A stretch of DNA of 64,000 nucleotides from Sva-07 sp031426215 (GTDB taxonomy: Bacteria; Actinomycetota; Acidimicrobiia; Acidimicrobiales; Ilumatobacteraceae). The stretch covers positions 1-64,000 of the forward strand of contig JANPKU010000060.1 of the NCBI GenBank assembly GCA_031426215.1. The letters run 5' to 3'. The stretch's first letter is position 1, and the number at the start of each line of letters is the position of its first letter. The notes beneath the pieces were generated by a model, which was not told where the DNA came from, searched no databases, and was given only the letters and a program-made list of their open reading frames with translations. Positions 1-8,223 of this stretch are shown one piece after another. The translations under genes were made by a program, and so were the position numbers.

Positions 1-257
1 TGGTGCTCGCCGCCCTTGCCGACGGCCTCACCGCCGAGGAGATCGCACGCCAGCACTTCGTGGCGTTGACCACGGTCCGCTCTCAGATCCATGCCGTGCT
101 GCATAAGCTTGGCGTGCGATCGCAGTTGGCGGCAGTTGCACTCGCCGACACGCATCGCGAACTGCTGCCGTACGGGTCGAGCGCTGCTCGTGACCGTCGC
201 CGGGTCACTCCGGTCGGTGGCATTCCCGGCCCAGCCTTCGCCGTTCGCACAGCCTGA
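1..257 (+). CDS. LuxR-type regulator, C-terminal part only
   Basis: The reading frame is open from the window edge, so only the last ~85 residues are seen. The segment LTAEEIARQHFVALTTVRSQ followed by IHAVLHKLGVRSQLAAVALA matches the LuxR/FixJ helix-turn-helix: the recognition helix is preceded by the E-I-A pattern and followed by the K-L-G-V-x-S-Q signature. The N-terminal sensing or receiver domain lies outside the window. The gene converges on the prepilin peptidase gene with 20 bases between stop codons, so it is not in the pilus operon. Whether it controls the pilus is unknown. Confidence 0.8.
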   Translation, partial: VLAALADGLTAEEIARQHFVALTTVRSQIHAVLHKLGVRSQLAAVALADTHRELLPYGSSAARDRRRVTPVGGIPGPAFAVRTA

Positions 258-283
258 TCGCTGGCGGTGCCCGCCGATCAGGC
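252..283. terminator. Compact bidirectional terminator hairpin between convergent genes
   Basis: GCCTGATC (252-259) pairs with GATCAGGC (276-283) and GGCGG (263-267) with CCGCC (271-275), with a 3-base bulge and a TGC loop. The hairpin contains the stop codons of both converging genes (TGA 255-257, TCA 278-280). No T-run follows, so the terminator role is inferred from structure and position. Confidence 0.6.
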
Positions 284-874
284 GGCAAACAGAACGACGG
301 CCAAGGTGCCCGCGATCAGTGGCGGCCCGAACGAATAGCGAAGATGCAGTCCACGCGCCCGGATGCACGTGACAACGGCGATCGCCAGTGCGAGCAGATG
401 CCCGGCGATGGCGCCGTACAGCACGTACGGCAGGCCGTACCAACCGAGTAGTAGGCCGAGCAAGGCCGCAAGGCGGACGTCGCCGAAGCCCAGCATCATC
501 ATCCCGGTGTACTTGGTCGTCACGATCCAGATGAGTGCGAACGCATTCGTGAACAGAACTGCACCCACGACGGCAGTGCCGAGGGGAACCCAGTCGCGCT
601 CGACGATCGCCGCGAAGACGAGCCCGCTGGCGACAGCCGCCAGCGTCAGGTACACGATGCGTGTCGGGAGTCGCTGGATCCTCCAGTCGATCACTGCGAG
701 CAGCACGCCGCCGAAGATGAACGCGAGTACCGCAGGGAGCTCCGGGCTCAGCCCCAGCCGCCAAAAGGCGACGAGAAAGAGCAATGCAGTGAGCGCATTG
801 AGCCAATGCTTCTGGACGACAGGGTGCAATGTCATGGCCCGACTGTACGAAAACAGGGTGTCGGTCGAATTCAT
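278..874 (-). CDS. Type IV prepilin peptidase (A24 family, TadV/CpaA-like)
   Basis: Predicted aspartic prepilin peptidase of 198 residues that would process the Flp pilin encoded next door. It has about six hydrophobic segments and both catalytic aspartates: D63 in VIDWRIQRLP and D132 in the GxGD motif (GFGDVRLA). The larger N-terminal methyltransferase domain of classical PilD is absent, which fits the short Tad-type peptidases. It is divergent from flp, with 97 bases between the starts. ATG at 874 is chosen; a TTG one codon upstream and an ATG at 835 are alternatives. Family assignment is strong; the link to Flp rests on gene context. Confidence 0.88.
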   Translation of the reverse strand: MNSTDTLFSYSRAMTLHPVVQKHWLNALTALLFLVAFWRLGLSPELPAVLAFIFGGVLLAVIDWRIQRLPTRIVYLTLAAVASGLVFAAIVERDWVPLGTAVVGAVLFTNAFALIWIVTTKYTGMMMLGFGDVRLAALLGLLLGWYGLPYVLYGAIAGHLLALAIAVVTCIRARGLHLRYSFGPPLIAGTLAVVLFAA

Positions 875-971
875 CAATCTTGGGGATTTAACTCCTCGGG
901 CGCGTCTTTAACGTCTGCTCCGACCCACCTCGATCGGCGGGGCTCGGGACTTACCAAGGAGCAAAGAGAAC

Positions 972-1151
972 ATGTTGAACATCGTGGAGAAGTACTCGGC
1001 TGAGACCGCTGTCGAGTCCGAAGACGGCGTCGTCGCCATCGAGTACGTCGTTGTTGCCGGCGCACTCGTTGTGGCCCTTGCTGCGCTGTGGACGGCATTC
1101 GGCGCGACGCTGTCGGCCGAGCTGCAGACAATCGTCAACGGCATCAAGTGA
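972..1151 (+). CDS. flp: Flp/Fap-type major pilin
   Basis: A 59-residue pilin precursor. The hydrophilic leader ends at G19, followed by VVAIEYVVVAGALVVALAAL. This is the classic Flp processing site: Gly, then Glu and Tyr at mature positions +5 and +6, then a hydrophobic helix. Cleavage would leave a pilin of about 40 residues. AAGGAG at 957-962 lies 9 bases before the ATG. It is first in the pilus operon and is followed by a strong hairpin (1160-1181), as expected for a highly expressed structural subunit. The prepilin peptidase gene diverges just upstream. Confidence 0.93.
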   Translation: MLNIVEKYSAETAVESEDGVVAIEYVVVAGALVVALAALWTAFGATLSAELQTIVNGIK

Positions 1152-1159
1152 TCCGACTC

Positions 1160-1181
1160 GGGGGGAGGGCGACCTCCCCCC
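1160..1181 (+). promoter_or_regulatory. GNRA-capped hairpin between flp and tadE
   Basis: GGGGGGAGG (1160-1168) and CCTCCCCCC (1173-1181) form a perfect 9-bp stem closed by the GNRA tetraloop GCGA. It starts 9 bases after the flp stop. With no T-run behind it, it could partly terminate transcription or protect the 3' end of a processed flp mRNA, giving more pilin than assembly proteins. It also buries a Shine-Dalgarno-like GGAGG. Confidence 0.6.
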
Positions 1182-1197
1182 GGCCGGGACCCTTCCC

Positions 1198-1554
1198 ATG
1201 AACCATTCGCTGCGATCCCGACGTGACGACCGAGGCGTCGTCGCGCTCGAGGTCGTCCTCGTCATGCCGATCCTGTTGATGCTGATCATCGGGACCGTCG
1301 TGCTCGGCAACTTCCTGAACTTGAAGACGCAGACGAGCGGGCTCGCCCGCGACGGGGCGCGAGCAGCGGCATTGAGCCGGAGCCTGCCCACGAACACAGC
1401 GGTGGTCGGTACGCCATGCAGCAGCCCGTCCGACCCGACCAAGTTCGTCACCGTGGAGGCCACGAGGACCGTGTCGCTGCGTAGCATCCCATTCCTCCCC
1501 GACCTGCTCCCGGACACCATCACGGAAACGGTGACCATGCGATGCGGCGGTTGA
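1198..1554 (+). CDS. tadE: TadE-like minor pilin
   Basis: A 118-residue protein with the TadE N-terminus: basic RSRRDDRG, then VVALEVVLVMPILLMLIIGT, in which the conserved Glu precedes a hydrophobic helix. The rest is a small extracytoplasmic domain with two cysteines. TadE-type pseudopilins are processed like Flp and are needed for pilus assembly. ATG 1198 is the first start after the flp hairpin and gives the family-typical basic leader; in-frame starts further upstream run through flp. The 3' end overlaps the next gene by 13 bases. Confidence 0.85.
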   Translation: MNHSLRSRRDDRGVVALEVVLVMPILLMLIIGTVVLGNFLNLKTQTSGLARDGARAAALSRSLPTNTAVVGTPCSSPSDPTKFVTVEATRTVSLRSIPFLPDLLPDTITETVTMRCGG

Positions 1555-2450
1555 GCGACGTCGAACGTGACGACCGCGGGGTCGCCACAATTTTCGTGAT
1601 CCTCGCGATGGCGGCCGTCGTGGTCGGCGCCGCGCTCGCCATCGACGTCGGTGGGTACGTCGCAGCGGCACGTTCGGCCCAGAACAGCGCTGACGCCACC
1701 GTGCTCGCGGTCGCCACCGATTGTGCGCTCACCGGCGCCCCGATCGCCGACTACTCGCCGTACCGAAAGACCGGTCAAACCATCTCTGCCCCTGCCTGCG
1801 GCGCCGGCGAAGCCACGATCACCGTGACCAAGGGAGTCGAGGGATTGCTGTTGGCCCAGAGTGCAGGGGACGTCGACCGCAGCGCCACTGCGCGATGGGG
1901 AACCCTCGGAGTGGGCAACACGGTCCCCATCGTCATCGCCGACTGCGAGTTCCGTTCTCCCGACGTCGGTGAGGTCGTCACGTTGTACCTCGACGACCCG
2001 AAACCCCAGACCGGGTGTTCGTCCCTCCCGGGCGGCTTCAGTCAGCTCGACAAAGCCGACTGCTCCGTCCCGATCACTGCCGGCGGCTACGTGGCGGGCG
2101 TCACGGGCGTCGGCGGCTTGCAAAACAAGGTCGCTTGTCTGACGAATCCGCCGCCGGCTGCTGCACTGCCCCGCACGGTCCTCATTCCCATCTACAACGC
2201 TTCCGACTGCCAAACGACGGGCTGTAAAGGGAAGGGCCCGTATCTCATCAAAGGATTCGCAGCCCTCGAGATCACCGGTTACTCGTTCAACGGCAACGTC
2301 TACGACGGATCGCTCGGCAAGAAGTGCCCGGACGAGAAGGACCGCGGCAAGTACTGCCTGCAGGGCATCTTCAGAGAATTCACGACATCCCAGGGCACCC
2401 CCGGTCCCAGCACCGACTACGGCGTCTCTCAGGTCTACCTCTACAGCTAA
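1542..2450 (+). CDS. TadG-like pilus assembly protein
   Basis: A 302-residue protein with the TadE/G-like start (RDDRGVATIFVILAMAAVVV), a single N-terminal membrane helix and a large extracytoplasmic part with several cysteines. The A-R-S-A-Q-N-S-A-D-A motif after the helix is typical of putative Flp pilus-assembly TadG-like proteins. It has no visible von Willebrand A motif; in this locus that domain sits on the TadB protein instead. Its start lies inside the tadE 3' end, suggesting translational coupling. The precise role is uncertain. Confidence 0.75.
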   Translation: MRRLSDVERDDRGVATIFVILAMAAVVVGAALAIDVGGYVAAARSAQNSADATVLAVATDCALTGAPIADYSPYRKTGQTISAPACGAGEATITVTKGVEGLLLAQSAGDVDRSATARWGTLGVGNTVPIVIADCEFRSPDVGEVVTLYLDDPKPQTGCSSLPGGFSQLDKADCSVPITAGGYVAGVTGVGGLQNKVACLTNPPPAAALPRTVLIPIYNASDCQTTGCKGKGPYLIKGFAALEITGYSFNGNVYDGSLGKKCPDEKDRGKYCLQGIFREFTTSQGTPGPSTDYGVSQVYLYS

Positions 2451-2483
2451 TACCAACTCACGAATGAGAAGGACAACTCCACC

Positions 2484-3386
2484 ATGAAGAACAAACGGCG
2501 GATCATCGGGATCGTTGCAGCAACGGTCCTTGCACTCATCGGCACCGTGGCGCTCGTCACCTACGTGCGCTCGGCGACCGACGACGCAGTGGCCGACGAG
2601 GCCCTCGTCGACGTCTACGTCGTCGACGAGTTCGTCCCCAAGGGGGCAGAACCCGACACGATCAGGTCGGCGGTCTCCGTCGAACAGGTGCCAGCGCGGT
2701 TGAAGCAGACCGGTGCGCTCACCGACCTCGAACAGGTCGGCGACCAGGTCGCGGCGAGCGACCTCCAACCAGGAGATCAGCTGTTGGCGGCCCGCTTGGC
2801 AGCCAAGGAGCTCGTGACGGAGGAGGTCACCGACAAGGTGCAGGTCTCTGCGCTGCTCGAAGCCGAGCGCGCCGTTGGCGGTGCCTTGAAGAAGGGCGAC
2901 CTCGTCGGCGTGTACCTCTCGTTCGATCCCTTCGACGTCGACGTGTCCGGACAGGACCCGGCACCTCAGGTTGACACGGCCAACGACGCCCCGACGGACG
3001 CTTCGGCTCTGCTCACGCCGCCTGCCGACACGCCGTCCGACGGTTCCACGCCCGACGCCGACCAGGCCGACACCACCCCGAAGAAGACCCCGAACGTGAG
3101 CCGGCTCGAGTTCCGTAATGTCCTCGTCACGAACGTGCAGACGACCAGCGCCCCGGTGACTCCCGCTGACGCCGACGACGACGATACGAACGCCGACGAG
3201 CCGACGGTGGCTCAGGTGACTGGCACACAGTACGTCGTCACGATCGCGCTGTCGCCCGAGCAGTCCGAACGCTTCGTGTTCGCCAAGGAGTTCGGCAAGG
3301 TCTGGCTGTCGCTCGACCCGGCTACTGTCGCCGACGACGGCACTCGACCCGTCACCCTCGCCAACGTGTACTCGGTGGTGGAGTGA
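2484..3386 (+). CDS. cpaB: Flp pilus assembly protein CpaB/RcpC
   Basis: A 300-residue protein with one N-terminal membrane helix (about residues 7-28) followed by a SAF domain: V-D-E-F-V-P-K-G near residue 50, then the D-L-Q-P-G-D-Q-L-L loop. A long Asp/Thr/Pro-rich linker (about 150-250) precedes a second conserved segment. In diderms CpaB/RcpC works with the secretin; no secretin gene is seen here, consistent with a Gram-positive envelope. AAGGA at 2470 precedes the ATG. The stop overlaps the cpaE start as TGATG. Confidence 0.85.
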   Translation: MKNKRRIIGIVAATVLALIGTVALVTYVRSATDDAVADEALVDVYVVDEFVPKGAEPDTIRSAVSVEQVPARLKQTGALTDLEQVGDQVAASDLQPGDQLLAARLAAKELVTEEVTDKVQVSALLEAERAVGGALKKGDLVGVYLSFDPFDVDVSGQDPAPQVDTANDAPTDASALLTPPADTPSDGSTPDADQADTTPKKTPNVSRLEFRNVLVTNVQTTSAPVTPADADDDDTNADEPTVAQVTGTQYVVTIALSPEQSERFVFAKEFGKVWLSLDPATVADDGTRPVTLANVYSVVE

Positions 3387-4264
3387 TGGAGCTGACTCCG
3401 ACCGTGGTCGTCGGCCACGACATGTCACCCGAGTTGTTCGTCGACGTGGCAGCCACGCTGAGCAGTATGGGTGTGGTCGTGAAGACAGACGGCTTCCCTC
3501 CCAGTCAGCGCACGTCGAAGGTGATCGTGGTGGTGTCGCCGAAGGGTGGTGCCGGCAAGACCGCTGTCTCGTCGAACCTGTCCGTCGCTCTCGCCCAACG
3601 GCACCCTGGGCGCGTCGTCGCCGTCGATCTCGACGTGCAGTTCGGCGACCTCGGCATGGCATTGTCGTTGACGCCAGAGCACACGCTGGCGCAACTCGCA
3701 CGTGCAAGTCAGATCGACGCCACCACGTTGAAGCTGCACCTGACACCCGCACCGAACGGCCTGTTCGTGCTCGCCGGCGCGGCCGACCCGGTCGACGCCG
3801 ACTCGATCAGCCACGCCCACGTGTCAGAGGTCCTGCCGATGCTCGCTCAGAACTTCGACTTCGTCGTCGTTGACACGCCGGCGGGCCTCGACGAACTCAC
3901 CCTCGCAGCATTGGAGTGCGCCACAGATCTGCTGCTCGTGTCGAGCCTCGACGTCACCAGCATCCGCAGCCTGCGCAAGGCACTCGACGCATTCGACCAC
4001 CTCGGCATCTCGGCGGAGCGAAGGTTGCTGCTGAATCGGGCCGACTCGAAGGTCGGCCTCAACCCCTCCGACGCGGAGGACGTCATGGGCATGACGATCG
4101 CCTGCTCGATCCCCTCGAGCCGTGAGATCCCGCTCTCGCTCAACCTCGGCACGCCAGTCGTGATCAGCGAACCGAAGTCGGCGGTCGCAAGGCAACTGCA
4201 ACAGCTGGCGCTGCTCTTCGCATCCAGCGACGCCGAGCCCGTCCGCAAGGGGTGGCGGCGATGA
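3386..4264 (+). CDS. cpaE: CpaE/TadZ-like ParA-family ATPase
   Basis: A 292-residue cytoplasmic protein. The deviant Walker A motif SPKGGAGKTAVSSN is at about residues 51-64, followed by VAVDLDVQFGDLGMAL and VVVDTPAGLDE, as in MinD/ParA ATPases of the CpaE/TadZ group that localise the pilus machine. The ~45 residues before the ATPase domain are shorter than the receiver-like domain of many TadZ proteins. ATG 3386 overlaps the cpaB stop; a GTG one codon earlier is less likely. The last codons overlap the tadA start (ATGA). Confidence 0.87.
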   Translation: MELTPTVVVGHDMSPELFVDVAATLSSMGVVVKTDGFPPSQRTSKVIVVVSPKGGAGKTAVSSNLSVALAQRHPGRVVAVDLDVQFGDLGMALSLTPEHTLAQLARASQIDATTLKLHLTPAPNGLFVLAGAADPVDADSISHAHVSEVLPMLAQNFDFVVVDTPAGLDELTLAALECATDLLLVSSLDVTSIRSLRKALDAFDHLGISAERRLLLNRADSKVGLNPSDAEDVMGMTIACSIPSSREIPLSLNLGTPVVISEPKSAVARQLQQLALLFASSDAEPVRKGWRR

Positions 4265-5613
4265 GCGTCAGCGAACGCATCAGCCAGGCCCAGGAGGCGG
4301 CGCGACTGCGTGGCGAAATCACGAACACCTGGCGCGACGCAACCACCCCGTCCCAGCAGGTCGACGGCCTCGGCGACTTCAAGTCCAAGGTGCACGACTC
4401 GCTGTTCGAGCGCCTCGGTTCGCGGCTCTTCGAGGCAACGAGTGAAGCCGAGATGCAATCGCTCGTGATGGCCGAGATCTCTGCGCTCATGGACACCAGG
4501 GAATCGGCGTTGTCCGCGGAGGAGCGGCAGTTGCTCGTCCAGGACATCGCTCGCGACGTGATGGGCCTCGGCCCCCTCGAGCAGTTCCTCAACGACCCGA
4601 CGATCAGCGAGGTGATGGTCAACGGCAGCGAGAACATCTACGTCGAGCGCGCCGGTCTCCTCGAGCGGACGAACGTGCACTTCATCTCCGAGGAGCACCT
4701 TCGGCGAGTGATCGAACGGATCGTGTCGTCGGTCGGCCGCCGGGTCGACGAGTCGTCACCGATGGTCGATGCCCGCCTCGCCGACGGCTCGCGCGTGAAT
4801 GTCATCGTTCCGCCGCTGTCGCTCGACGGTTCGATCCTCACGATCCGCAAGTTCGCCAAGGACCCGTTCACGGTGAGCGATCTGATCGCCATGGGGACGA
4901 TGACCGATTCCGTCGCCTCTCTGCTGTCCGCGACGGTCGCCGGCGGGATGAACCTGCTCGTTTCCGGCGGCACCGGCACCGGAAAGACGACGTTGCTCAA
5001 TGTGCTGTCGAGCTTCGTGCCTCACGAGGACCGCATCGTCACGATCGAGGACGCCGTCGAACTGCAGTTGCACCAGGACCACGTGGTCCGCCTCGAGGCT
5101 CGTCCTGCCAACACCGAGGGCAACGGACAGGTGACCATCCGCGACCTGGTCCGCAACGCACTGCGAATGCGGCCCGACCGGATCATCATCGGTGAGGTTC
5201 GCGGTGCCGAGGCGCTCGACATGCTGCAGGCGATGAACACCGGCCACGACGGGTCACTCACCACCGTGCACGCCAACGCACCGCGCGACGCACTCGCCAG
5301 GTTGGAAACGATGGTGCTCATGGCCGGCTATGACCTGCCGACTCGTGCGATCCGCGAGCAGATTGCGTCAGCGCTGAATCTCATCGTGCAGATCGAGCGC
5401 TCGCGAGATGGCTCCCGCCACATCAGCCACCTCACGGAGGTCGTGGGTATGGAGGGTGACATCATCACGCTGCAGGACATCTATCGATTCGACTACTCGA
5501 CCAAGAGGCTGGTGCCCACGGGCGTGCGTCCCGAGTTCGTCGACAAGTTGGCGCAGCACGACATCACGCTCCCGAGCGAGCTCTTCGCCGGACCCGGTGT
5601 GTGGTCCCGATGA
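4261..5613 (+). CDS. tadA: Pilus assembly ATPase TadA/CpaF
   Basis: A 450-residue secretion ATPase that powers Flp pilus extrusion. It has an N-terminal helical region, the E-V-M-V-N-G segment typical of CpaF, Walker A SGGTGTGKTT near residues 236-245, the Asp-box region VTIEDAVELQL, Walker B PDRIIIGEVRG near 305-315, and H-D-G-S-L-T-T-V-H-A (His box). Length fits the family. ATG 4261 overlaps the cpaE stop as ATGA, and the gene ends in an ATGA overlap with the next, so cpaE-tadA-tadB look translationally coupled. Confidence 0.93.
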   Translation: MSVSERISQAQEAARLRGEITNTWRDATTPSQQVDGLGDFKSKVHDSLFERLGSRLFEATSEAEMQSLVMAEISALMDTRESALSAEERQLLVQDIARDVMGLGPLEQFLNDPTISEVMVNGSENIYVERAGLLERTNVHFISEEHLRRVIERIVSSVGRRVDESSPMVDARLADGSRVNVIVPPLSLDGSILTIRKFAKDPFTVSDLIAMGTMTDSVASLLSATVAGGMNLLVSGGTGTGKTTLLNVLSSFVPHEDRIVTIEDAVELQLHQDHVVRLEARPANTEGNGQVTIRDLVRNALRMRPDRIIIGEVRGAEALDMLQAMNTGHDGSLTTVHANAPRDALARLETMVLMAGYDLPTRAIREQIASALNLIVQIERSRDGSRHISHLTEVVGMEGDIITLQDIYRFDYSTKRLVPTGVRPEFVDKLAQHDITLPSELFAGPGVWSR

Positions 5614-7250
5614 CGCGGGCAACGCGCATCGTGGTCGCGCTCGCCCTCACTGTGATGACCGTGCCATCGGGCAGCGCCCGGGCACAGGAGCCGACCGACA
5701 GCTTGGAGGTGATCCTGGCAATCGACACGTCCGGGAGCATGCGCCCGGCCATCGAGGCGGCCAAGATCGCCGCCATCGAATTCGTCGCTGCGATGCCACC
5801 GGAAGTGCGCATCGGTCTGGAAACCTTCGCCGACGAGGTGACCGTGCTGGCACCGCCGACCACCGATCGAGCGTTGCTCACCGGACAGATCGGTTCGATC
5901 GTCGCCGACGGCGACACGGCGCTGTACGACGTCGTCGTCGGGGCCGGCGGCCGCTTCACGCCCACCGTCGACAACAAGGTGCTCGTCCTGTTGTCGGACG
6001 GCAAGGACGAGGGAAGTGCCGCCACCCTGGACGAGGCGATTGCCGCAGCGTCGGCCATCAGCGTCGAGACCATCAGCCTGACGACGGCAGAGACCGATCT
6101 CGCCAGCCTCACGGCGCTGGGGCCGGTCACCTCCGCCGACGATCCGACGGCAATGTCGAGCGCATTCGCTCGCGTCGCCAGCCTGCTTACCGAGGTGATC
6201 GAGGACGCGCCGACCTCGATCGCGCCGTCCACCACCGTTGCGGCGCCCACCACCACGGTCGCCGCCGCTGTCGCAGCTCCACCGGCCGCGCCAGCGGCCG
6301 TGCCGGCTGTGCCGGACGAGTCGCCATCGTCCGTCTGGCTGATCGTGGGGAGCATCGGCCTCTTCTCAGGTCTGTTCCTGCTCGCCCTGCTGCTGTTCCC
6401 CCGTGAGCGCGTGAGTAAGGCGCGTCTGGGTATCGACAAGCCGCGCAGCGTGTCCGACATGGGAACGCGATCGGTGTCGGCGATCGAGGAAGCCCTCGAG
6501 CGCTACGGAAAGCGCGCCGATCTCGGCAACGCGCTGGCAGTCGCCGACATCTCGATGAAGCCGGCCGAGTTCGTCGCGATGGTCGGCCTGATCGCCGTGG
6601 TCGCCGGACTCGTCGGGCTGATGCTGGCGGGACCGCTCGTCGGCCTGATCGTCACCATCGTCATCTGCCTGGCCGCCAGGTTCTACGTCCGCCGAGCCGA
6701 ATCGAAGCGTCAGGCGGCCTTCGCCGACCAGCTGCCGGAAGTATTGCAGCTGGTCACCACGTCGCTGCGCAGCGGGTTCGGCCTCACCCAGGCCCTGGAG
6801 TCGGTCGCGGAGGATGCCGAGGAACCTGCTCGCAGCGAGTTCGCCCACGTCCTCGCCGAGGTCAGATTGGGTCGCGACCTGTCGGATTCGATGACAGCGC
6901 TCGCACGAAGGATGGGCAGCAAGGACCTCGAGTGGGTGGTCTCGGCAATCGACATCAACCGCGACACCGGCGGCAACCTGTCGGAGATCCTCGACCGTGT
7001 GAGCGCCACCATTCGCGAGCGCGGGCGGATCGCTCGGCAGGTCCGCACGCTCACCGCCGAGGGACGCCTGTCGGCGCGGATACTCATCGTCCTTCCGTTC
7101 CTGATGCTGGCATGGCAGTGGCGTGCCAACCCGGAGAACTTCGAACTGCTCACGTACGGGGCCGGACTCGTCGCACTCGTGTTCGCAGGCATTCTCATGG
7201 TCATCGGTGCGGTGTGGGTCAACCGCATCGTCAACTCGGTCGCTCTCTGA
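5610..7250 (+). CDS. von Willebrand A domain fused to TadB pilus platform protein
   Basis: A 546-residue fusion. A signal peptide (about 1-26) is followed by a von Willebrand A domain with the MIDAS motif DTSGS at residues 39-43, so that half should be extracytoplasmic. An Ala/Pro/Thr linker (about 205-240) leads to a membrane helix, then a TadB/type II secretion F domain (about 370-500; QLPEVLQLVTTSLRSGFGL) and two C-terminal helices. TadB normally pairs with TadC in the inner-membrane platform. The vWA part suggests adhesion, or an assembly role taken by TadG elsewhere. Start ATG 5610 overlaps the tadA stop. Confidence 0.87.
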   Translation: MTRATRIVVALALTVMTVPSGSARAQEPTDSLEVILAIDTSGSMRPAIEAAKIAAIEFVAAMPPEVRIGLETFADEVTVLAPPTTDRALLTGQIGSIVADGDTALYDVVVGAGGRFTPTVDNKVLVLLSDGKDEGSAATLDEAIAAASAISVETISLTTAETDLASLTALGPVTSADDPTAMSSAFARVASLLTEVIEDAPTSIAPSTTVAAPTTTVAAAVAAPPAAPAAVPAVPDESPSSVWLIVGSIGLFSGLFLLALLLFPRERVSKARLGIDKPRSVSDMGTRSVSAIEEALERYGKRADLGNALAVADISMKPAEFVAMVGLIAVVAGLVGLMLAGPLVGLIVTIVICLAARFYVRRAESKRQAAFADQLPEVLQLVTTSLRSGFGLTQALESVAEDAEEPARSEFAHVLAEVRLGRDLSDSMTALARRMGSKDLEWVVSAIDINRDTGGNLSEILDRVSATIRERGRIARQVRTLTAEGRLSARILIVLPFLMLAWQWRANPENFELLTYGAGLVALVFAGILMVIGAVWVNRIVNSVAL

Positions 7251-7267
7251 TCGAAGGAGTGGAACAC

Positions 7268-8119
7268 ATGGAACTTGCACTCATCCTCGGATCGTTCGCA
7301 CTGGTCGCCGCGGTCGGCATGCTCTGGTGGGGTGTGACCGCCCGGCCGTCGGCGGCACGGAGCAACCTCTTCGCAGGACTCCCCGACGCGGCACCGGAGC
7401 CATCTCCGCTCGTCGCCGGCATGCGGCAGCTCGGCGCGTCCACACGGCGAATGCTCCCCAACGCGTTGGTCGACGGCCTCGAGGTGAACCTCGTCCAGGC
7501 CGGGCACCCTCACGGGCTCGACCTCCCACGCCTACTGGGTCTCAAGATCGCGCTCGCAGCCATGGCTGCGTTGACGATGCTCGTGTACGGCCAGGTACTC
7601 CTGGCACTCGTCGCCGCTGTGGCGTTGTTCTTCCTGCCCGACTACTGGGTTCTCAGCGTTCGCGACGACCGTCAGAACCGGATCCAGGCAGATGCCGCGG
7701 ACATGATCGACCAGATGACGATCTGTGTCGAAGCCGGCCTCGGGCTCGACGCGGCGATTGCCCGGGTCGCAACGACGACTGAAGGTCCGCTGGCAGATGA
7801 ACTCCGACGGACGATGAACGACATCCGCGCCGGCGTGCCGCGCTCGCGGGCGCTTCGGGCGCTGGCCGATCGCGCTCAGATCCCGGAGATCCGCCAGCTG
7901 GTGACCGCACTGCTCCAGGCCCAGAAGCATGGCGTCCCGATGGCCGAGACCCTGCGCATCCAGTCGGTTCAGATGCGGCTCAAGCGCACCCAGCGCACTG
8001 AAGAAAAAGCCGCCAAACTCACTGTCAAGATGCTCTTTCCGATCATCTTCTGCTTCTTGCCCGTCTTCATGATCATCATCATGGTGCCGTCGGTGCTCAC
8101 CATCTTCAAGGCGCTGTAG
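7268..8119 (+). CDS. tadC: Pilus assembly platform protein TadC
   Basis: A 283-residue type II secretion F-family protein with an N-terminal membrane segment, a cytoplasmic F domain (DQMTICVEAGLGLDAAIAR) and hydrophobic C-terminal helices (MLFPIIFCFLPVFMIIIMVP). It is the usual partner of TadB in the Tad inner-membrane platform. AAGGAG at 7254-7259 sits 8 bases before ATG 7268; longer frames upstream run through tadB and are rejected. This is the last gene of the pilus operon and is followed by a terminator-like hairpin. Confidence 0.9.
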   Translation: MELALILGSFALVAAVGMLWWGVTARPSAARSNLFAGLPDAAPEPSPLVAGMRQLGASTRRMLPNALVDGLEVNLVQAGHPHGLDLPRLLGLKIALAAMAALTMLVYGQVLLALVAAVALFFLPDYWVLSVRDDRQNRIQADAADMIDQMTICVEAGLGLDAAIARVATTTEGPLADELRRTMNDIRAGVPRSRALRALADRAQIPEIRQLVTALLQAQKHGVPMAETLRIQSVQMRLKRTQRTEEKAAKLTVKMLFPIIFCFLPVFMIIIMVPSVLTIFKAL

Positions 8120-8175
8120 CGCCCTGATCGTGGCCGATCTGCAGCGCCTCGCAGCAGGTCCGCCGAGAGCTCGGC

Positions 8176-8223
8176 GCTCCCGCGAGCAACGGGGGTCGTG
8201 GAGTCCCCCGTCAACGCGGGAGC
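8176..8223. terminator. Two-part hairpin at the end of the tad operon
   Basis: GCTCCCGCG (8176-8184) pairs with CGCGGGAGC (8215-8223), and inside it ACGGGGG (8189-8195) pairs with CCCCCGT (8205-8211). It lies 56 bases after the tadC stop and covers the stop codon of the converging small gene (TCA 8211-8213). Probably bidirectional. Confidence 0.6.

Noticed and set aside
951..3752. 933-residue open frame on the minus strand across the pilus genes
   Set aside because: It is antisense to flp-cpaE, which are well supported. Its composition (Arg/Val/Gly-rich, no family pattern) is what the complementary frame of GC-rich genes gives.
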